Shown here: positions 44,142 through 53,219 of the stretch, piece by piece
Layout of the letters: every line of letters starts with the position of its first letter
Position numbering within the stretch: the stretch's first letter is position 1
Assembly (NCBI RefSeq): GCF_002934685.1
Contig: NZ_NKHL01000107.1
Coordinates: 1 to 64,000, forward strand
Source: Pseudomonas bohemica
GTDB taxonomy: Bacteria > Pseudomonadota > Gammaproteobacteria > Pseudomonadales > Pseudomonadaceae
Length of the DNA stretch: 64,000 nt
Direction: 5' to 3'
Notes under the pieces: generated by a model
What the model saw: the letters and a program-made list of their open reading frames with translations, nothing else
Told to the model about the DNA's origin: nothing
The model's database searches: none
Position numbers and translations under genes: made by a program

Positions 44142-45763
44142 TGTGAACGCTCCCGAAGCCACTGCGCCAATACGGTTTTCTGCACCTTGAGGGATGCACT
44201 GCGTGGAAATTGGTCAAACACGGCAACGCGCTCTGGCCAGGAATAGCGGGCAACTCCTCGGGTTTGCAGCCAATCACAGAGTTCTTCAAGGGATATTTCA
44301 AGCTTGTCGTGAGTGATCACGCATGCACAGGCTCGTTCACCCAGGCGTTGATCGGGATAGCCGACCAGCGCCACGTGTTCGATGCGCGGATGACCGACCA
44401 GGATGGCCTCAGTGTCACCGGGGTAGATGTTCACCCCTCCTCGGCGGATGACGTCCTTTTCGCGGGCGACATAGGCAATCTCGCCATCAGCGGTCAAACG
44501 TCCCAAGTCGCCTGTTCGCAGCCAGCCTTCTCGATCCAGACATTTGCTCGTCAACGAAGGATTGCCGTAGTAGCCGAGGAAGCAGCACGGACCTCGGACC
44601 AGGATTTCACCGACATCACCCACGGCCATATCCGCACCCTGCGCATCAACAATACGCACTTCGTTGCCCGGTAAAGGAACGCCGTCGGACTCAAGCTGAC
44701 TACGCAAGCTGTCCTGTGGGCGGGAACTGGCAAGGCCCAGGCATTCCGACATTCCATAGGCCGCGAATGGCAGCGGACAGAGTCGTTCACGGACCGCCAG
44801 CCGCTGAGCCCGCGATAAACCACTCATCGCGCAATGCCGAAACGAGGATACGTCGACGTCACCCAGCAATGGCGAATGCAACAGATCATGCACGTGGGTC
44901 GGCATGAGCAGCCCGTACGTGATGCGATGGCGAGCGATCAGCGCCAGTGCGTCGTCACCGTTCCAGCTGCGCATCAGAACCGTGGTCACACCCAACACAG
45001 CGCAGGCCAGCAGGCCGAAGACGGCACTGCCGACAAATCCGAACTGTGCCGCTACCAGGCACACATCCTCTGTGCCCACATGTTGCGCCTTGGCGCGCTG
45101 TTCGATAGCGAAGCGCAGCGTGTTGGCCGAGTGCATCACACCCTTGGGCGTGCCGGTGGTCCCGGAGGAATACACCAATAGCGCGAGCGCCTCGGCATCC
45201 ACCGGCGAGTGGGACCACTGTGCGTCGCCTGCCACAAGCTGCGACCATGTGCAGGCAGGGCTGGACGTCGCGTAATCGTCGGGTACGACCAGCGTGGTCG
45301 CGGTCCCCGCTAACTGAACACCCTCCATGGCCCGAGTGATTTCCTTGGGTTCACCGAGGGCAATCAGCATTCGCGCATTGGCGTTGCCGCAGATCGCCGC
45401 GATTTGTGCCGCCGAGAACATGGGCGGAATGGGTGCCATGACTGCACCGAGGCAGGCGCAGGCGAGCATGCTCAAGGCGGCGTCGATGGAATTGCGCGCT
45501 TGAATCAGAACCAGGTCGCCCGCCCTCACCCCGTGCCCCTGCATCCCGGCGGCAACTCGACTGGATAATCCGACCATCTGCTCAAAGGTCAGTGACCGGC
45601 TTTCCTCGATTAGCGCAACCTTTTGGGGGTGCCGCGCGGCGGACTCGCACACGCTGGACCAAAGATCCCCGGTACGCCAGAAACCCTGCCGGTAATAACT
45701 GTCATGACGCACGCTTTGCTCATCTGAATTGACTTCCAGCAGCCTCTCATCGACCTGTTTCAT
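44138..45763 (-). CDS. AMP-forming acyl/aryl-CoA ligase
   Basis: 541 residues. P-loop YSSGTTGTPKGV (about 207-218), YGMSECLG, RTGDLGRL, the hinge AREKDVIRRGGVNIYP and the C-terminal catalytic lysine in SASLKVQK. Resembles cyclohexanecarboxylate/benzoate-type and CaiC-like ligases. It sits 11 bp after CoA-transferase copy 4. Having both a ligase and a transferase suggests two ways to load, or two different acids. Confidence 0.9.
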   Translation of the reverse strand: MKQVDERLLEVNSDEQSVRHDSYYRQGFWRTGDLWSSVCESAARHPQKVALIEESRSLTFEQMVGLSSRVAAGMQGHGVRAGDLVLIQARNSIDAALSMLACACLGAVMAPIPPMFSAAQIAAICGNANARMLIALGEPKEITRAMEGVQLAGTATTLVVPDDYATSSPACTWSQLVAGDAQWSHSPVDAEALALLVYSSGTTGTPKGVMHSANTLRFAIEQRAKAQHVGTEDVCLVAAQFGFVGSAVFGLLACAVLGVTTVLMRSWNGDDALALIARHRITYGLLMPTHVHDLLHSPLLGDVDVSSFRHCAMSGLSRAQRLAVRERLCPLPFAAYGMSECLGLASSRPQDSLRSQLESDGVPLPGNEVRIVDAQGADMAVGDVGEILVRGPCCFLGYYGNPSLTSKCLDREGWLRTGDLGRLTADGEIAYVAREKDVIRRGGVNIYPGDTEAILVGHPRIEHVALVGYPDQRLGERACACVITHDKLEISLEELCDWLQTRGVARYSWPERVAVFDQFPRSASLKVQKTVLAQWLRERSQ

Positions 45764-45774
45764 GGGCTTGTGCC

Positions 45775-46950
45775 TCAGCCTGCCGAGGTTTCAGCGACGG
45801 TCTGCCGGGTGATTCCGAACTCGGCGAAGACTTCTTCAGTGTGCTGTCCCAACACTGGCGGTGGGGTTCGGGTGCTTGGCGGGGTTTCGGACAGCTTGAT
45901 CGGGTTGGTGATCAACTTGAATTTGCCGGAAAGCGGATGATCGACTTCAACCACCAGCTCACGTTGTACCCGCTCGCTCTCGAACACTTCAGGGAAGGTC
46001 AGTACCGGCGAATACATCACGCCCGCCGCCAACAATTTTTTGTCCCAATAGGCCATGGGGCGTTTTGCGAACGCATCAGCAATGCCCTGATCGACGATCT
46101 CACGGTGCGCCAATCGCCCGTCCTTGGTGGCCAAACGCTGATCAGCCGCAAGTTCCGGCGCTTCCAGTGCTTCGGCCAGCGCCCGCCAGAACTTATCGGT
46201 ATGGGCGATGATCATGATGAAGCGGTCGTCGGCGGTCTTGTAGGTGTTGTAAGGCACGATCTGCCAATGCGCGTTGCCGATGCGCCCCGGCGTTTCTCCG
46301 GTCGTGAAGTAGTAAGCGTCGCGCGGGATCATGCTGAAGATGGTGGCGTCGAGCATCGAAAGGTCGACCAACTGACCGCGGCCGGTCTTGTTGCGCGACT
46401 CAAGTGCTGCCATGACACCGATGGTCGACAGCAGCGGTGTGATCAGGTCGCTGTAGGGCATGCCGGTTTTCAGCGGCCCGGTGTGCTCGTCACCGGTCAA
46501 TTGCATGATGCCGCTCATGGCCTGAACCACTGGGTCCATCCCAGGGCGTTTGGCATCGGGGCCGTCGCGACCGAAGGCCGAGGTGGAGCAGTAGATCATG
46601 CGCGGGTTGAGCGGTTTGAGGGTCTCGTAATCGATACCCAGTTTCTTCGCCACACCTGGACGGAAATTCTCCACCACGATATCGACTTGAGCCGCCAGCT
46701 GGTGCGCCATGGACTGGCCTTCAACGGTGGTCAGATCGATCACCACGCTGCGCTTGTTGCGATTGAGGGTCAGGAAATACACCGCATCCTCACCGAGGAA
46801 GGTCTCCCCGGTCTTGCGCATGGTGTCGCCTTCCGGTGGCTCGACCTTGATTACGTCTGCACCGAAGTCAGCCAGCAGCATGGTCCCGAATGGACCATTC
46901 ATCATTTGTGTGAAATCCAGGACTCGCAGCCCTTCCAATGCACCTGCCAT
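45775..46950 (-). CDS. CaiB/BaiF class III CoA-transferase (copy 4)
   Basis: 391 residues. FTQMMNGPFGTMLLADFGAD and catalytic Asp in PGMDPVVQAMSG. Counterpart of copy 3 at 25189. First gene of an operon with CoA ligase and the MBL-fold protein. It has a TTGACA -35 and a GntR-type operator upstream. Confidence 0.92.
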   Translation of the reverse strand: MAGALEGLRVLDFTQMMNGPFGTMLLADFGADVIKVEPPEGDTMRKTGETFLGEDAVYFLTLNRNKRSVVIDLTTVEGQSMAHQLAAQVDIVVENFRPGVAKKLGIDYETLKPLNPRMIYCSTSAFGRDGPDAKRPGMDPVVQAMSGIMQLTGDEHTGPLKTGMPYSDLITPLLSTIGVMAALESRNKTGRGQLVDLSMLDATIFSMIPRDAYYFTTGETPGRIGNAHWQIVPYNTYKTADDRFIMIIAHTDKFWRALAEALEAPELAADQRLATKDGRLAHREIVDQGIADAFAKRPMAYWDKKLLAAGVMYSPVLTFPEVFESERVQRELVVEVDHPLSGKFKLITNPIKLSETPPSTRTPPPVLGQHTEEVFAEFGITRQTVAETSAG

Positions 46951-46996
46951 AACGTTGTATCTCCTTGGACGTTCGATACTATTTTTATAAATGGAT

Positions 46997-47047
46997 CATT
47001 GGATGAACCATTGAATTCAGATTCAAACAACACCCGCCATTTGTCAA
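46997..47047 (-). promoter_or_regulatory. Promoter and GntR-type operator of CoA-transferase copy 4
   Basis: Minus strand: TTGACA (47047-47042) in the shared context GCTTGACAA, a poorly matched -10, then the palindrome CAATGGTTCATCCAATG (47013-46997), 47 bp before the start codon. The same sequence occurs at 63325. The 126-bp gap 46951-47076 holds nothing else that I recognise. Confidence 0.65.
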
Positions 47048-47076
47048 GCGACAATCAGCCGCGGACTGGCTTATTT

Positions 47077-48879
47077 CTAAAGAATGGGAAACAGATCGGT
47101 CGCGATGCCGGCCGCATCAGCTACCGGCACAGGCTCATGACCGGGTGCGCTCTGCGGCAGGCCGCGGTCAGCAAGCATCAGGTCCGAGATACGCTCTGCG
47201 ACCATCATGGTCGGAAAGTTGATATTGCCGCTGGGCAGTGTCGGGAAGATCGAAGCATCGACCACTCGCAGTCCGTCCACCCCGCGTACGCGCCCCGCCG
47301 CGTCGGTCACCGCCATCGGGTCATCGGCCCGGCCCATTCGACAGGTACAGCCAGGATGCCAGACGCCCACGCAGGCCTTGGCGATAAAGCTACGCAGCAG
47401 TTGCTCATCGGCCAGCACAGCGGACAACGTCGGCCCGCCTGCCACGACTTTGGTCATCAGGTATTTTCGCAGCATCGCGGGCCCATCCAGCAACCACGCA
47501 AGCACGCTGGTGATGATTTTGTTGCGGGTACTGAGCATGCCGACCTGGCGCACTTTTTCGCTGTAGCTGGCCGGGAACGGCTCGCAGGTAGCTGTGCGCA
47601 TCGCCTCGCTGTCCTGGATCGACGCCATGCGCCGAAAGCCATCTGCCAAGCGATCCATGTCGCGCTCATCGGCCAGCAGGTTCAACTCGACCTTAGGCGA
47701 GGCCTGCCAGTCGTTCGACTCAAGGGTGACCTGACCTGCGGCAGAATACGGTTTGTTGACGTACATCAGCATGGTCCCGACCCGCTCACCCACCGCGTGC
47801 CACGACGTCTTGCTGACGCCTGCGACAAACATGTCGCCAGCAGGCGCATCGTGCATGCCTGATGAATAACGCCACCCCAGCATGATGTGTCGCCGAGTGT
47901 GCTGATTGATGCGCGCAGGTTTTCGAATGAACGATGCCAGCGCAATCGCCGGATGCTCCATCAGATGCTGACCGACACCTGGCACGTCTGCCACCAAAGG
48001 CACGCCATGGGCCTGGAGATGAGCAGCCGGCCCTACGCCCGAGCGCATCAACAAGGCCGGTGAATGAATGGCCCCGGCACTGACAATGACCTCCCGTCCC
48101 AACAGCTGCATCGATTGGTCGTTATCCTGGACTTCAACTCCACGGCAGCGCTTGCCATCGAATAACAGCCGGCTCACCTGCGTATTGGCGCGAATGGTCA
48201 GATTGGGACGCAGGCGGGTTTGCTCGTCCAGATACGCCATGGCCGCCGAGACCCGGCGTTCGTTTTCGTTGGAAATAGCGATCGGGAAATAACCGTCCTC
48301 AAACACGCCGTTCTGGTCCGGCAGGTATTTGTAGCCGGCCTGCTCCAGCGCTTGAGCCAAGGCCAGCGGATGACCCGGCCAGGCTTTTGGAAGAATCCGC
48401 CGCACGGGGATCCGCCCTTCTTTGCCATGCAGTGGCCCATCGAAGTCCAGATCGCGTTCGACCTTCTTGAAATACGGCAATACCTGTTCCCAGCTCCAAC
48501 CCTCAGCCCCAAGCGCCTGCCATTCGTCATAGTCGCTCGGACCGCCGCGGTTGAAGAACTGGCCGTTGATCGACGACCCGCCGCCCATGATCCGCGCCTG
48601 CTCATACTTGCGCAGCGCTACCGGCGGTCCACCACGAAAGATCTGGGTGGTGACGCGCAACTTGTCCCAGAGAAAGCCGGGATTGAGGTATGCCGTGCCG
48701 GGATAGCTGTCCAGAATCGCAGCGGGCACCTGACCTTCGGGCGTGTCCATACCTGCCTCGCAGAGCAGTACACTGATCTGCGGGTCGGTGCTGAGGCGGT
48801 GGGCCAGGACCGAACCTGCCGAACCGCCGCCGATAATGATGTAGTCATACACAGTCGCGACTCCTGCTTCAGTCGTCAT
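47077..48879 (-). CDS. GMC-family FAD alcohol oxidase/dehydrogenase (copy 2)
   Basis: 600 residues from the ATG at 48879 (AGGA upstream, 2 bp after the ALDH stop). FAD motif YIIIGGGSAGSVLAHRL, signature 1 RIMGGGSSINGQFFNRGG, signature 2 SAGAIHSPALLMRSG, and the C-terminal WHPGCTCRMG and LPSGNINFPTMMV. Choline-dehydrogenase-like. It would oxidise a primary alcohol to the aldehyde for the ALDH just upstream. Counterpart of copy 1 at 18229. Confidence 0.93.
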   Translation of the reverse strand: MTTEAGVATVYDYIIIGGGSAGSVLAHRLSTDPQISVLLCEAGMDTPEGQVPAAILDSYPGTAYLNPGFLWDKLRVTTQIFRGGPPVALRKYEQARIMGGGSSINGQFFNRGGPSDYDEWQALGAEGWSWEQVLPYFKKVERDLDFDGPLHGKEGRIPVRRILPKAWPGHPLALAQALEQAGYKYLPDQNGVFEDGYFPIAISNENERRVSAAMAYLDEQTRLRPNLTIRANTQVSRLLFDGKRCRGVEVQDNDQSMQLLGREVIVSAGAIHSPALLMRSGVGPAAHLQAHGVPLVADVPGVGQHLMEHPAIALASFIRKPARINQHTRRHIMLGWRYSSGMHDAPAGDMFVAGVSKTSWHAVGERVGTMLMYVNKPYSAAGQVTLESNDWQASPKVELNLLADERDMDRLADGFRRMASIQDSEAMRTATCEPFPASYSEKVRQVGMLSTRNKIITSVLAWLLDGPAMLRKYLMTKVVAGGPTLSAVLADEQLLRSFIAKACVGVWHPGCTCRMGRADDPMAVTDAAGRVRGVDGLRVVDASIFPTLPSGNINFPTMMVAERISDLMLADRGLPQSAPGHEPVPVADAAGIATDLFPIL

Positions 48880-48881
48880 CG

Positions 48882-50381
48882 TCAATCCTGCCCCAGGTTG
48901 ATGGCGACGCTTTTGAGTTCCGAATAGAGCTCAAGGGCTTCACGACCGCGCTCGCGCCCCCAACCCGATTGCTTGAAACCTCCGAAGGGCAACGCAGGGT
49001 CGTTGACCATGTGCGCATTGACCGACACTGAACCTGCACGAATACGCTTGGCCAGTTTGTGGGCCTTGCCGATGTCCTGGGTCCAGACGCCGGCAAACAG
49101 GCCGTACTCGGTGTCATTGGCCAGCGCTGCAACGCTGGCCAGGTCATCGTCGTCAAACGGCATCGCGCACAGCACCGGGCCAAAAATCTCCTCACGTACG
49201 ACGCTCATCCTCGCGTCGGTATCGGCCAGCACGGTGGGCGCTACAAAATATCCGCCGTCGATTGCGGGACGCTGGCTGGACACCAGGGTCGCGCCGCTTT
49301 CACGACCCGCGTCGATGTAATTCTGCACGCGGTCCATCTGCACCTTCGAAATCAGCGGCCCCAGGTCGTTACCCGCTTCCATTCCGTGCCCAAGCTGCAA
49401 ACGGTCGCCGTAGGCGGCGATGTTTGCGACCACTTGTTCGTAGATCTTCTTGTGGACGTACAGACGGGAACCGGCCGAACACACCTGGCCGCTGTTGAAG
49501 AAGATCGCGTTGGCCGCCCCAGGTATAGCAACGCTCAAGTCGGCGTCCGGGAAGATGAACACCGGCGATTTGCCGCCCAGCTCCAGGGTGACTTTTTTCA
49601 GGTTGCCCAGGGCTGACTGAACGATGCGCTTACCGGTCGCTGTCGAGCCGGTAAAGGCGACCTTGTCAACGCCGGGATGGGCCGCAAGTGCCGCACCTGC
49701 ATCGGCGCCAAAACCGGTGATGATGTTCACCACGCCGGGTGGAAAGCCAGCCTCCATGATCAGCTCGCCCAGACGCAGGGCGTTTAGCGGGGTCTGCTCG
49801 GCAGGCTTGAGCACCACCGTGCAACCCGCCGCCAGGGCGGGGGCCAGTTTCCAGATTGCCATCGACAAGGGGAAATTCCACGGAATGATCTGTCCCACTA
49901 CGCCGACCGCTTCGCGCACGGTGTAGGCGTGCCAGTTGCCCGGCATCGACAGCGGCACCGCCTCCCCGGTGAGCTTGGTCACCCACCCCGCCATGTAGCG
50001 CACCATCTCGGCGGTGCCAGTGATACCGCGCCGGGCGAACGCCAGAGGTTTGCCGTTATCCATGACTTCCAGTTCGGCCAATTCGTCGCCGTTTTCCTCG
50101 ATCAGATCGGCCAGACGCAGCAACAACCGAGTCCGATCAGCGGGCGTGCAGCGTGACCACTCACCGCTCTCGAACGCACGACGCGCTGCGTTGACCGCCA
50201 GATCGATATCCACGGCCTGACCTTCGGCGACACGGGCGATCAGCAGCCCGGTACCAGGGTCCTCGACGTCGAAGTGTTTGCCTGCGCTTGGGGCGACCCA
50301 TTGCCCGTCGATCAACAAGCGGTGTTCACGCTGGATGAACCGGGCAGCTGTCTGGCCCAGTCTCGGATGCAGGTTGGACAT
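48882..50381 (-). CDS. Aldehyde dehydrogenase (copy 3)
   Basis: 499 residues. IPWNFPLSMAIWKLAPA, GFTGSTATGKRI, LELGGKSPVFIF and catalytic Cys in NSGQVCSAGSRL. Highly similar to copy 2 at 27305. It stops 2 bp before the GMC oxidase start, so alcohol-to-acid oxidation is one translational unit. The gap to the reductase upstream is 51 bp. Confidence 0.94.
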   Translation of the reverse strand: MSNLHPRLGQTAARFIQREHRLLIDGQWVAPSAGKHFDVEDPGTGLLIARVAEGQAVDIDLAVNAARRAFESGEWSRCTPADRTRLLLRLADLIEENGDELAELEVMDNGKPLAFARRGITGTAEMVRYMAGWVTKLTGEAVPLSMPGNWHAYTVREAVGVVGQIIPWNFPLSMAIWKLAPALAAGCTVVLKPAEQTPLNALRLGELIMEAGFPPGVVNIITGFGADAGAALAAHPGVDKVAFTGSTATGKRIVQSALGNLKKVTLELGGKSPVFIFPDADLSVAIPGAANAIFFNSGQVCSAGSRLYVHKKIYEQVVANIAAYGDRLQLGHGMEAGNDLGPLISKVQMDRVQNYIDAGRESGATLVSSQRPAIDGGYFVAPTVLADTDARMSVVREEIFGPVLCAMPFDDDDLASVAALANDTEYGLFAGVWTQDIGKAHKLAKRIRAGSVSVNAHMVNDPALPFGGFKQSGWGRERGREALELYSELKSVAINLGQD

Positions 50382-50432
50382 GAATGCATTCCTTATTCTT
50401 GTAAAAAAGGCACTAGAAGGCTTGGCCGAAAC

Positions 50433-51686
50433 TCACACCGGATGCGCCGCCAAAGGCTCGGCCAGCGGCAGAAGGCTTTTCAGATCGACATCCAGGTCCT
50501 GTGCCTGCTGCGGCTGGACCTGGACGCCGGCGTTCAGCAATCGTCGGGCGGCCATGTGATCGGCTGGCCTTGCAACCGACTCGACGGCCACCAGACGTCC
50601 AGCGCGAAACAAGTACGCGGAAAAACCAAAGCTGTGCGCATCGCCGCGGATCACGCATTGATCAGCGCCGTGGGACAACCCGACGATCTGCAACTTCAAA
50701 CCACCTTGATCGCTCCAGAACCACGGCGCCGCGTCGTAAGGCGCGCGATTGCCGGTCAATGTGCGGGCAAGGCAACGCGCCTGATCCATCGCGTTCTGTA
50801 CCGACTCGATGCGGCACAAGCCCAGTGAGAAACGTGACTCGAAGGCCGCGCAGTCACCAATCGCTGAAATTGCCGGGTCATCAGTGCTGAGGAAGGCGTC
50901 GACGACAATGCCGTTGTCACAGCGCAACCCGGCTTCCTGAGCCAGTTCCACGTTAGGCAGGACGCCGATGCTGCTGACCAGCAAATCTGCCTCGATGACC
51001 TCACCCTCGCTGGTCACCACACGGCAACGCTCGGGTGCGGCTTCATCGAGTGCGGCCACGGTTACCCCCAACAGGAAGCGTACGCCCAAGGCTTCATGAT
51101 GACGGCGAAACGCAGCCGCCACCGGCGCGCTGATTGCCCGGCCCATCAGCGTTTGTCCCGCCTCGATGACGGTCACCGTCAAACCTTTTTTCGCGGCCAC
51201 CGCTGCGAACTCCAGTCCCAGAAAGCCGGCACCGATGACAATTACTTCGCGGGCACCACTCAGACGCTCGCGCATGTGGCCAGCGTCATCCAGGCCCCGC
51301 AGGTTGACCAGCCAAGGGTACGCCTTGCTCAGTCCAGGAAGATTGCGATTGCGGGCGCCGGTCGCCAATACCAGATGCGCATAAGGCAAGCGCAGCCCGT
51401 TAGCCGTTTCGACGTATTTGCCAACGCGATCGATGCGGGTCACTTTCGCGCCCAGATGCAACTCGACTTCGCGCTTTTGAAAATGCTCGCGTGACTGAAA
51501 AAACAGGCTGTCGATTTCACAGTCGCCGTTCATGAACGCTTTGGACAACGGTGGTCGCTGATAGGGCAAATGGGTCTCATCGCCCACCAGGCGAATGATT
51601 CCGGCGTATCCTTCATCACGAAGAAAGCCCACCAGTTGAAACGCAGCCTGGCCCGTGCCCACCACCAAAATTCCATCATCTGCCAT
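50433..51686 (-). CDS. Ferredoxin reductase, CamA-like, for the fused P450
   Basis: 417 residues from the ATG at 51686 (GGGGAG upstream); longer in-frame starts run into the P450-ferredoxin gene and are not family-like. FAD motif LVVGTGQAAFQLV, YQRPPLSKAF, NAD motif VIVIGAGFLGLEFA and SAIGDCAAF. It starts 34 bp after the P450-ferredoxin stop and is the NAD(P)H end of that chain. Confidence 0.92.
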   Translation of the reverse strand: MADDGILVVGTGQAAFQLVGFLRDEGYAGIIRLVGDETHLPYQRPPLSKAFMNGDCEIDSLFFQSREHFQKREVELHLGAKVTRIDRVGKYVETANGLRLPYAHLVLATGARNRNLPGLSKAYPWLVNLRGLDDAGHMRERLSGAREVIVIGAGFLGLEFAAVAAKKGLTVTVIEAGQTLMGRAISAPVAAAFRRHHEALGVRFLLGVTVAALDEAAPERCRVVTSEGEVIEADLLVSSIGVLPNVELAQEAGLRCDNGIVVDAFLSTDDPAISAIGDCAAFESRFSLGLCRIESVQNAMDQARCLARTLTGNRAPYDAAPWFWSDQGGLKLQIVGLSHGADQCVIRGDAHSFGFSAYLFRAGRLVAVESVARPADHMAARRLLNAGVQVQPQQAQDLDVDLKSLLPLAEPLAAHPV

Positions 51687-51720
51687 GACATCACTCCCCG
51701 GCGCCACGCGTGCGCCTCGA

Positions 51721-53142
51721 TTACTTGTCGACATGGATGCAAAGGGCGGGACACAGCCGTGCGGCCTCACGGATGTTTTCGTGCTCTTCTGGCGGCGGGT
51801 TGTCGTCGAGAACGATGACCAGGCCATCGTCTTCGTTCTGCGCGAACACTTTGGGCGCGGCCATGACGCACAGACCACCACCTACACACCGCGAATAATC
51901 GACGCTGAAGAACTTTTGCATTTTCGGCTCCCACTTCAATGGCAGGGATTTGATCCCGTAGACAAAGGCATCGCTGTTGAATTTCAGCTCATCGACCGGC
52001 ACCGCCAGCGCAAGGCTTGGCAGACGCTTGAACAGCGTGGTGAAGACAATGCTCAATTCAAGGCGCGCCAACTGCTGACCCAGGCATTGATGAACGCCGT
52101 AGCTGAACGCCACGTGGTGCAGGGCTTCACGGCGAATGTCGAACTTGTCAGGATCAGGGAATTTTTCCGGGTCGCGATTGGCCGCACTGATCATTGCCAT
52201 GACCCCTTCGCCCTTGCGAATCATGTGCCCGGCGACTTCCACGTCCTCCATGGCCACTCGCGGCCCGTTGTAATGGACGATGGTGTGGTAGCGCAGCATT
52301 TCTTCGATGGCGTTCTTGACCAGCGACGGGTCGTTGATCAATGCCTCCTTCTGGTCCGGGTTCATCAGCAGCGACAAGGTGCCCAGGGCAATCATGTTGG
52401 CCGTGGTTTCATGCCCGCCCATCAACAGCAACTCGATGGTCGCCAGGGTTTCCTCGCGCGACAGATGACCCGGAATCAACTGATTGCCAATCAAACGGCT
52501 GATCAGGTCACTGCGGTTGCCGGGGTTCTGCATCTTTTCAGTGATCAGTTTGTCCAGGTAAGCGCGCATCTCCTCGCCCGCCTTGAGCGGCACCGACGGA
52601 TCGGCCGTCAGGTCCAGCTTGGCTTGAGCGCGCTCCTGGAAGAAATCGCGGTCCTCGTAAGGCACTCCCAGAAGACTGGCGATTACAGCCGTCGGCAGCG
52701 CCAGAGCGAACTCTTCTGCGAAGTCGCAGGTGTCACCCTTGGCAATCATTTCGTCGATCAGCGTATCAACCGTTTCTTGAATGAAGGGACGCATGGCCTC
52801 CACTTGGGTGATCATGAATTCCTTGGTCAGCATGCGCCGATGCTTGGTGTGCTCAGGCGGATCGAGGCGAATCAGCGTGGCTGGTTTTTCATACTTGAGC
52901 AGTGAGGCGCGTGCCGGAGAAATAAACGGATAACCGTCCGTGGCCGGATCAGTCGAAAAGCGGTTGTCGCCCAGCACCGCCTTGACGTCGTCATAACGCG
53001 TCAGCAACCAGGCTTGTGTGCCATCGGGCATGGTGACTTTGGACACCGGCGCTTCAGCGCGGATTTGCGCGTACTCCGGCGGCGGAGAAAACGGGCAGCG
53101 CTTCATCGGGAAGGCCGGCGCGTTGGCGTGATCGTGGCTCAT
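51721..53142 (-). CDS. Cytochrome P450 fused to a C-terminal [3Fe-4S] ferredoxin
   Basis: 473 residues from the ATG at 53142 (AAGGAG, 7 bp spacing). Residues 1-404 are a P450: I-helix GGHETT at 242-247, ExxR as E281-R284, haem loop FSYGVHQCLG with Cys353. Residues 408-473 are a ferredoxin with Cys419, Cys425 and Cys464 (CP). The linker is only E-P-K. The sister P450 at 8733 ends at the matching tryptophan with TAG, and here that codon is GAG. An internal ATG at 51921 with GGGAG 6 bp upstream could still make free ferredoxin. Methylococcus CYP51-ferredoxin is a known precedent for such a fusion. Substrate unknown. Confidence 0.93.
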   Translation of the reverse strand: MSHDHANAPAFPMKRCPFSPPPEYAQIRAEAPVSKVTMPDGTQAWLLTRYDDVKAVLGDNRFSTDPATDGYPFISPARASLLKYEKPATLIRLDPPEHTKHRRMLTKEFMITQVEAMRPFIQETVDTLIDEMIAKGDTCDFAEEFALALPTAVIASLLGVPYEDRDFFQERAQAKLDLTADPSVPLKAGEEMRAYLDKLITEKMQNPGNRSDLISRLIGNQLIPGHLSREETLATIELLLMGGHETTANMIALGTLSLLMNPDQKEALINDPSLVKNAIEEMLRYHTIVHYNGPRVAMEDVEVAGHMIRKGEGVMAMISAANRDPEKFPDPDKFDIRREALHHVAFSYGVHQCLGQQLARLELSIVFTTLFKRLPSLALAVPVDELKFNSDAFVYGIKSLPLKWEPKMQKFFSVDYSRCVGGGLCVMAAPKVFAQNEDDGLVIVLDDNPPPEEHENIREAARLCPALCIHVDK

Positions 53143-53219
53143 GAGGTGTCTCCTTATTTTTATTAGCGAGGCCACGGTCGCCGCCATGGCTTGAATAGGT
53201 TGCTTGACTCGGTAGGTAA

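Noticed and set aside
45841..47862. 673-codon open frame on the plus strand
   Set aside because: It runs antisense to CoA-transferase copy 4 and GMC oxidase copy 2, both full-length family members. The product looks like no family, and high-GC codon bias makes such shadows common.
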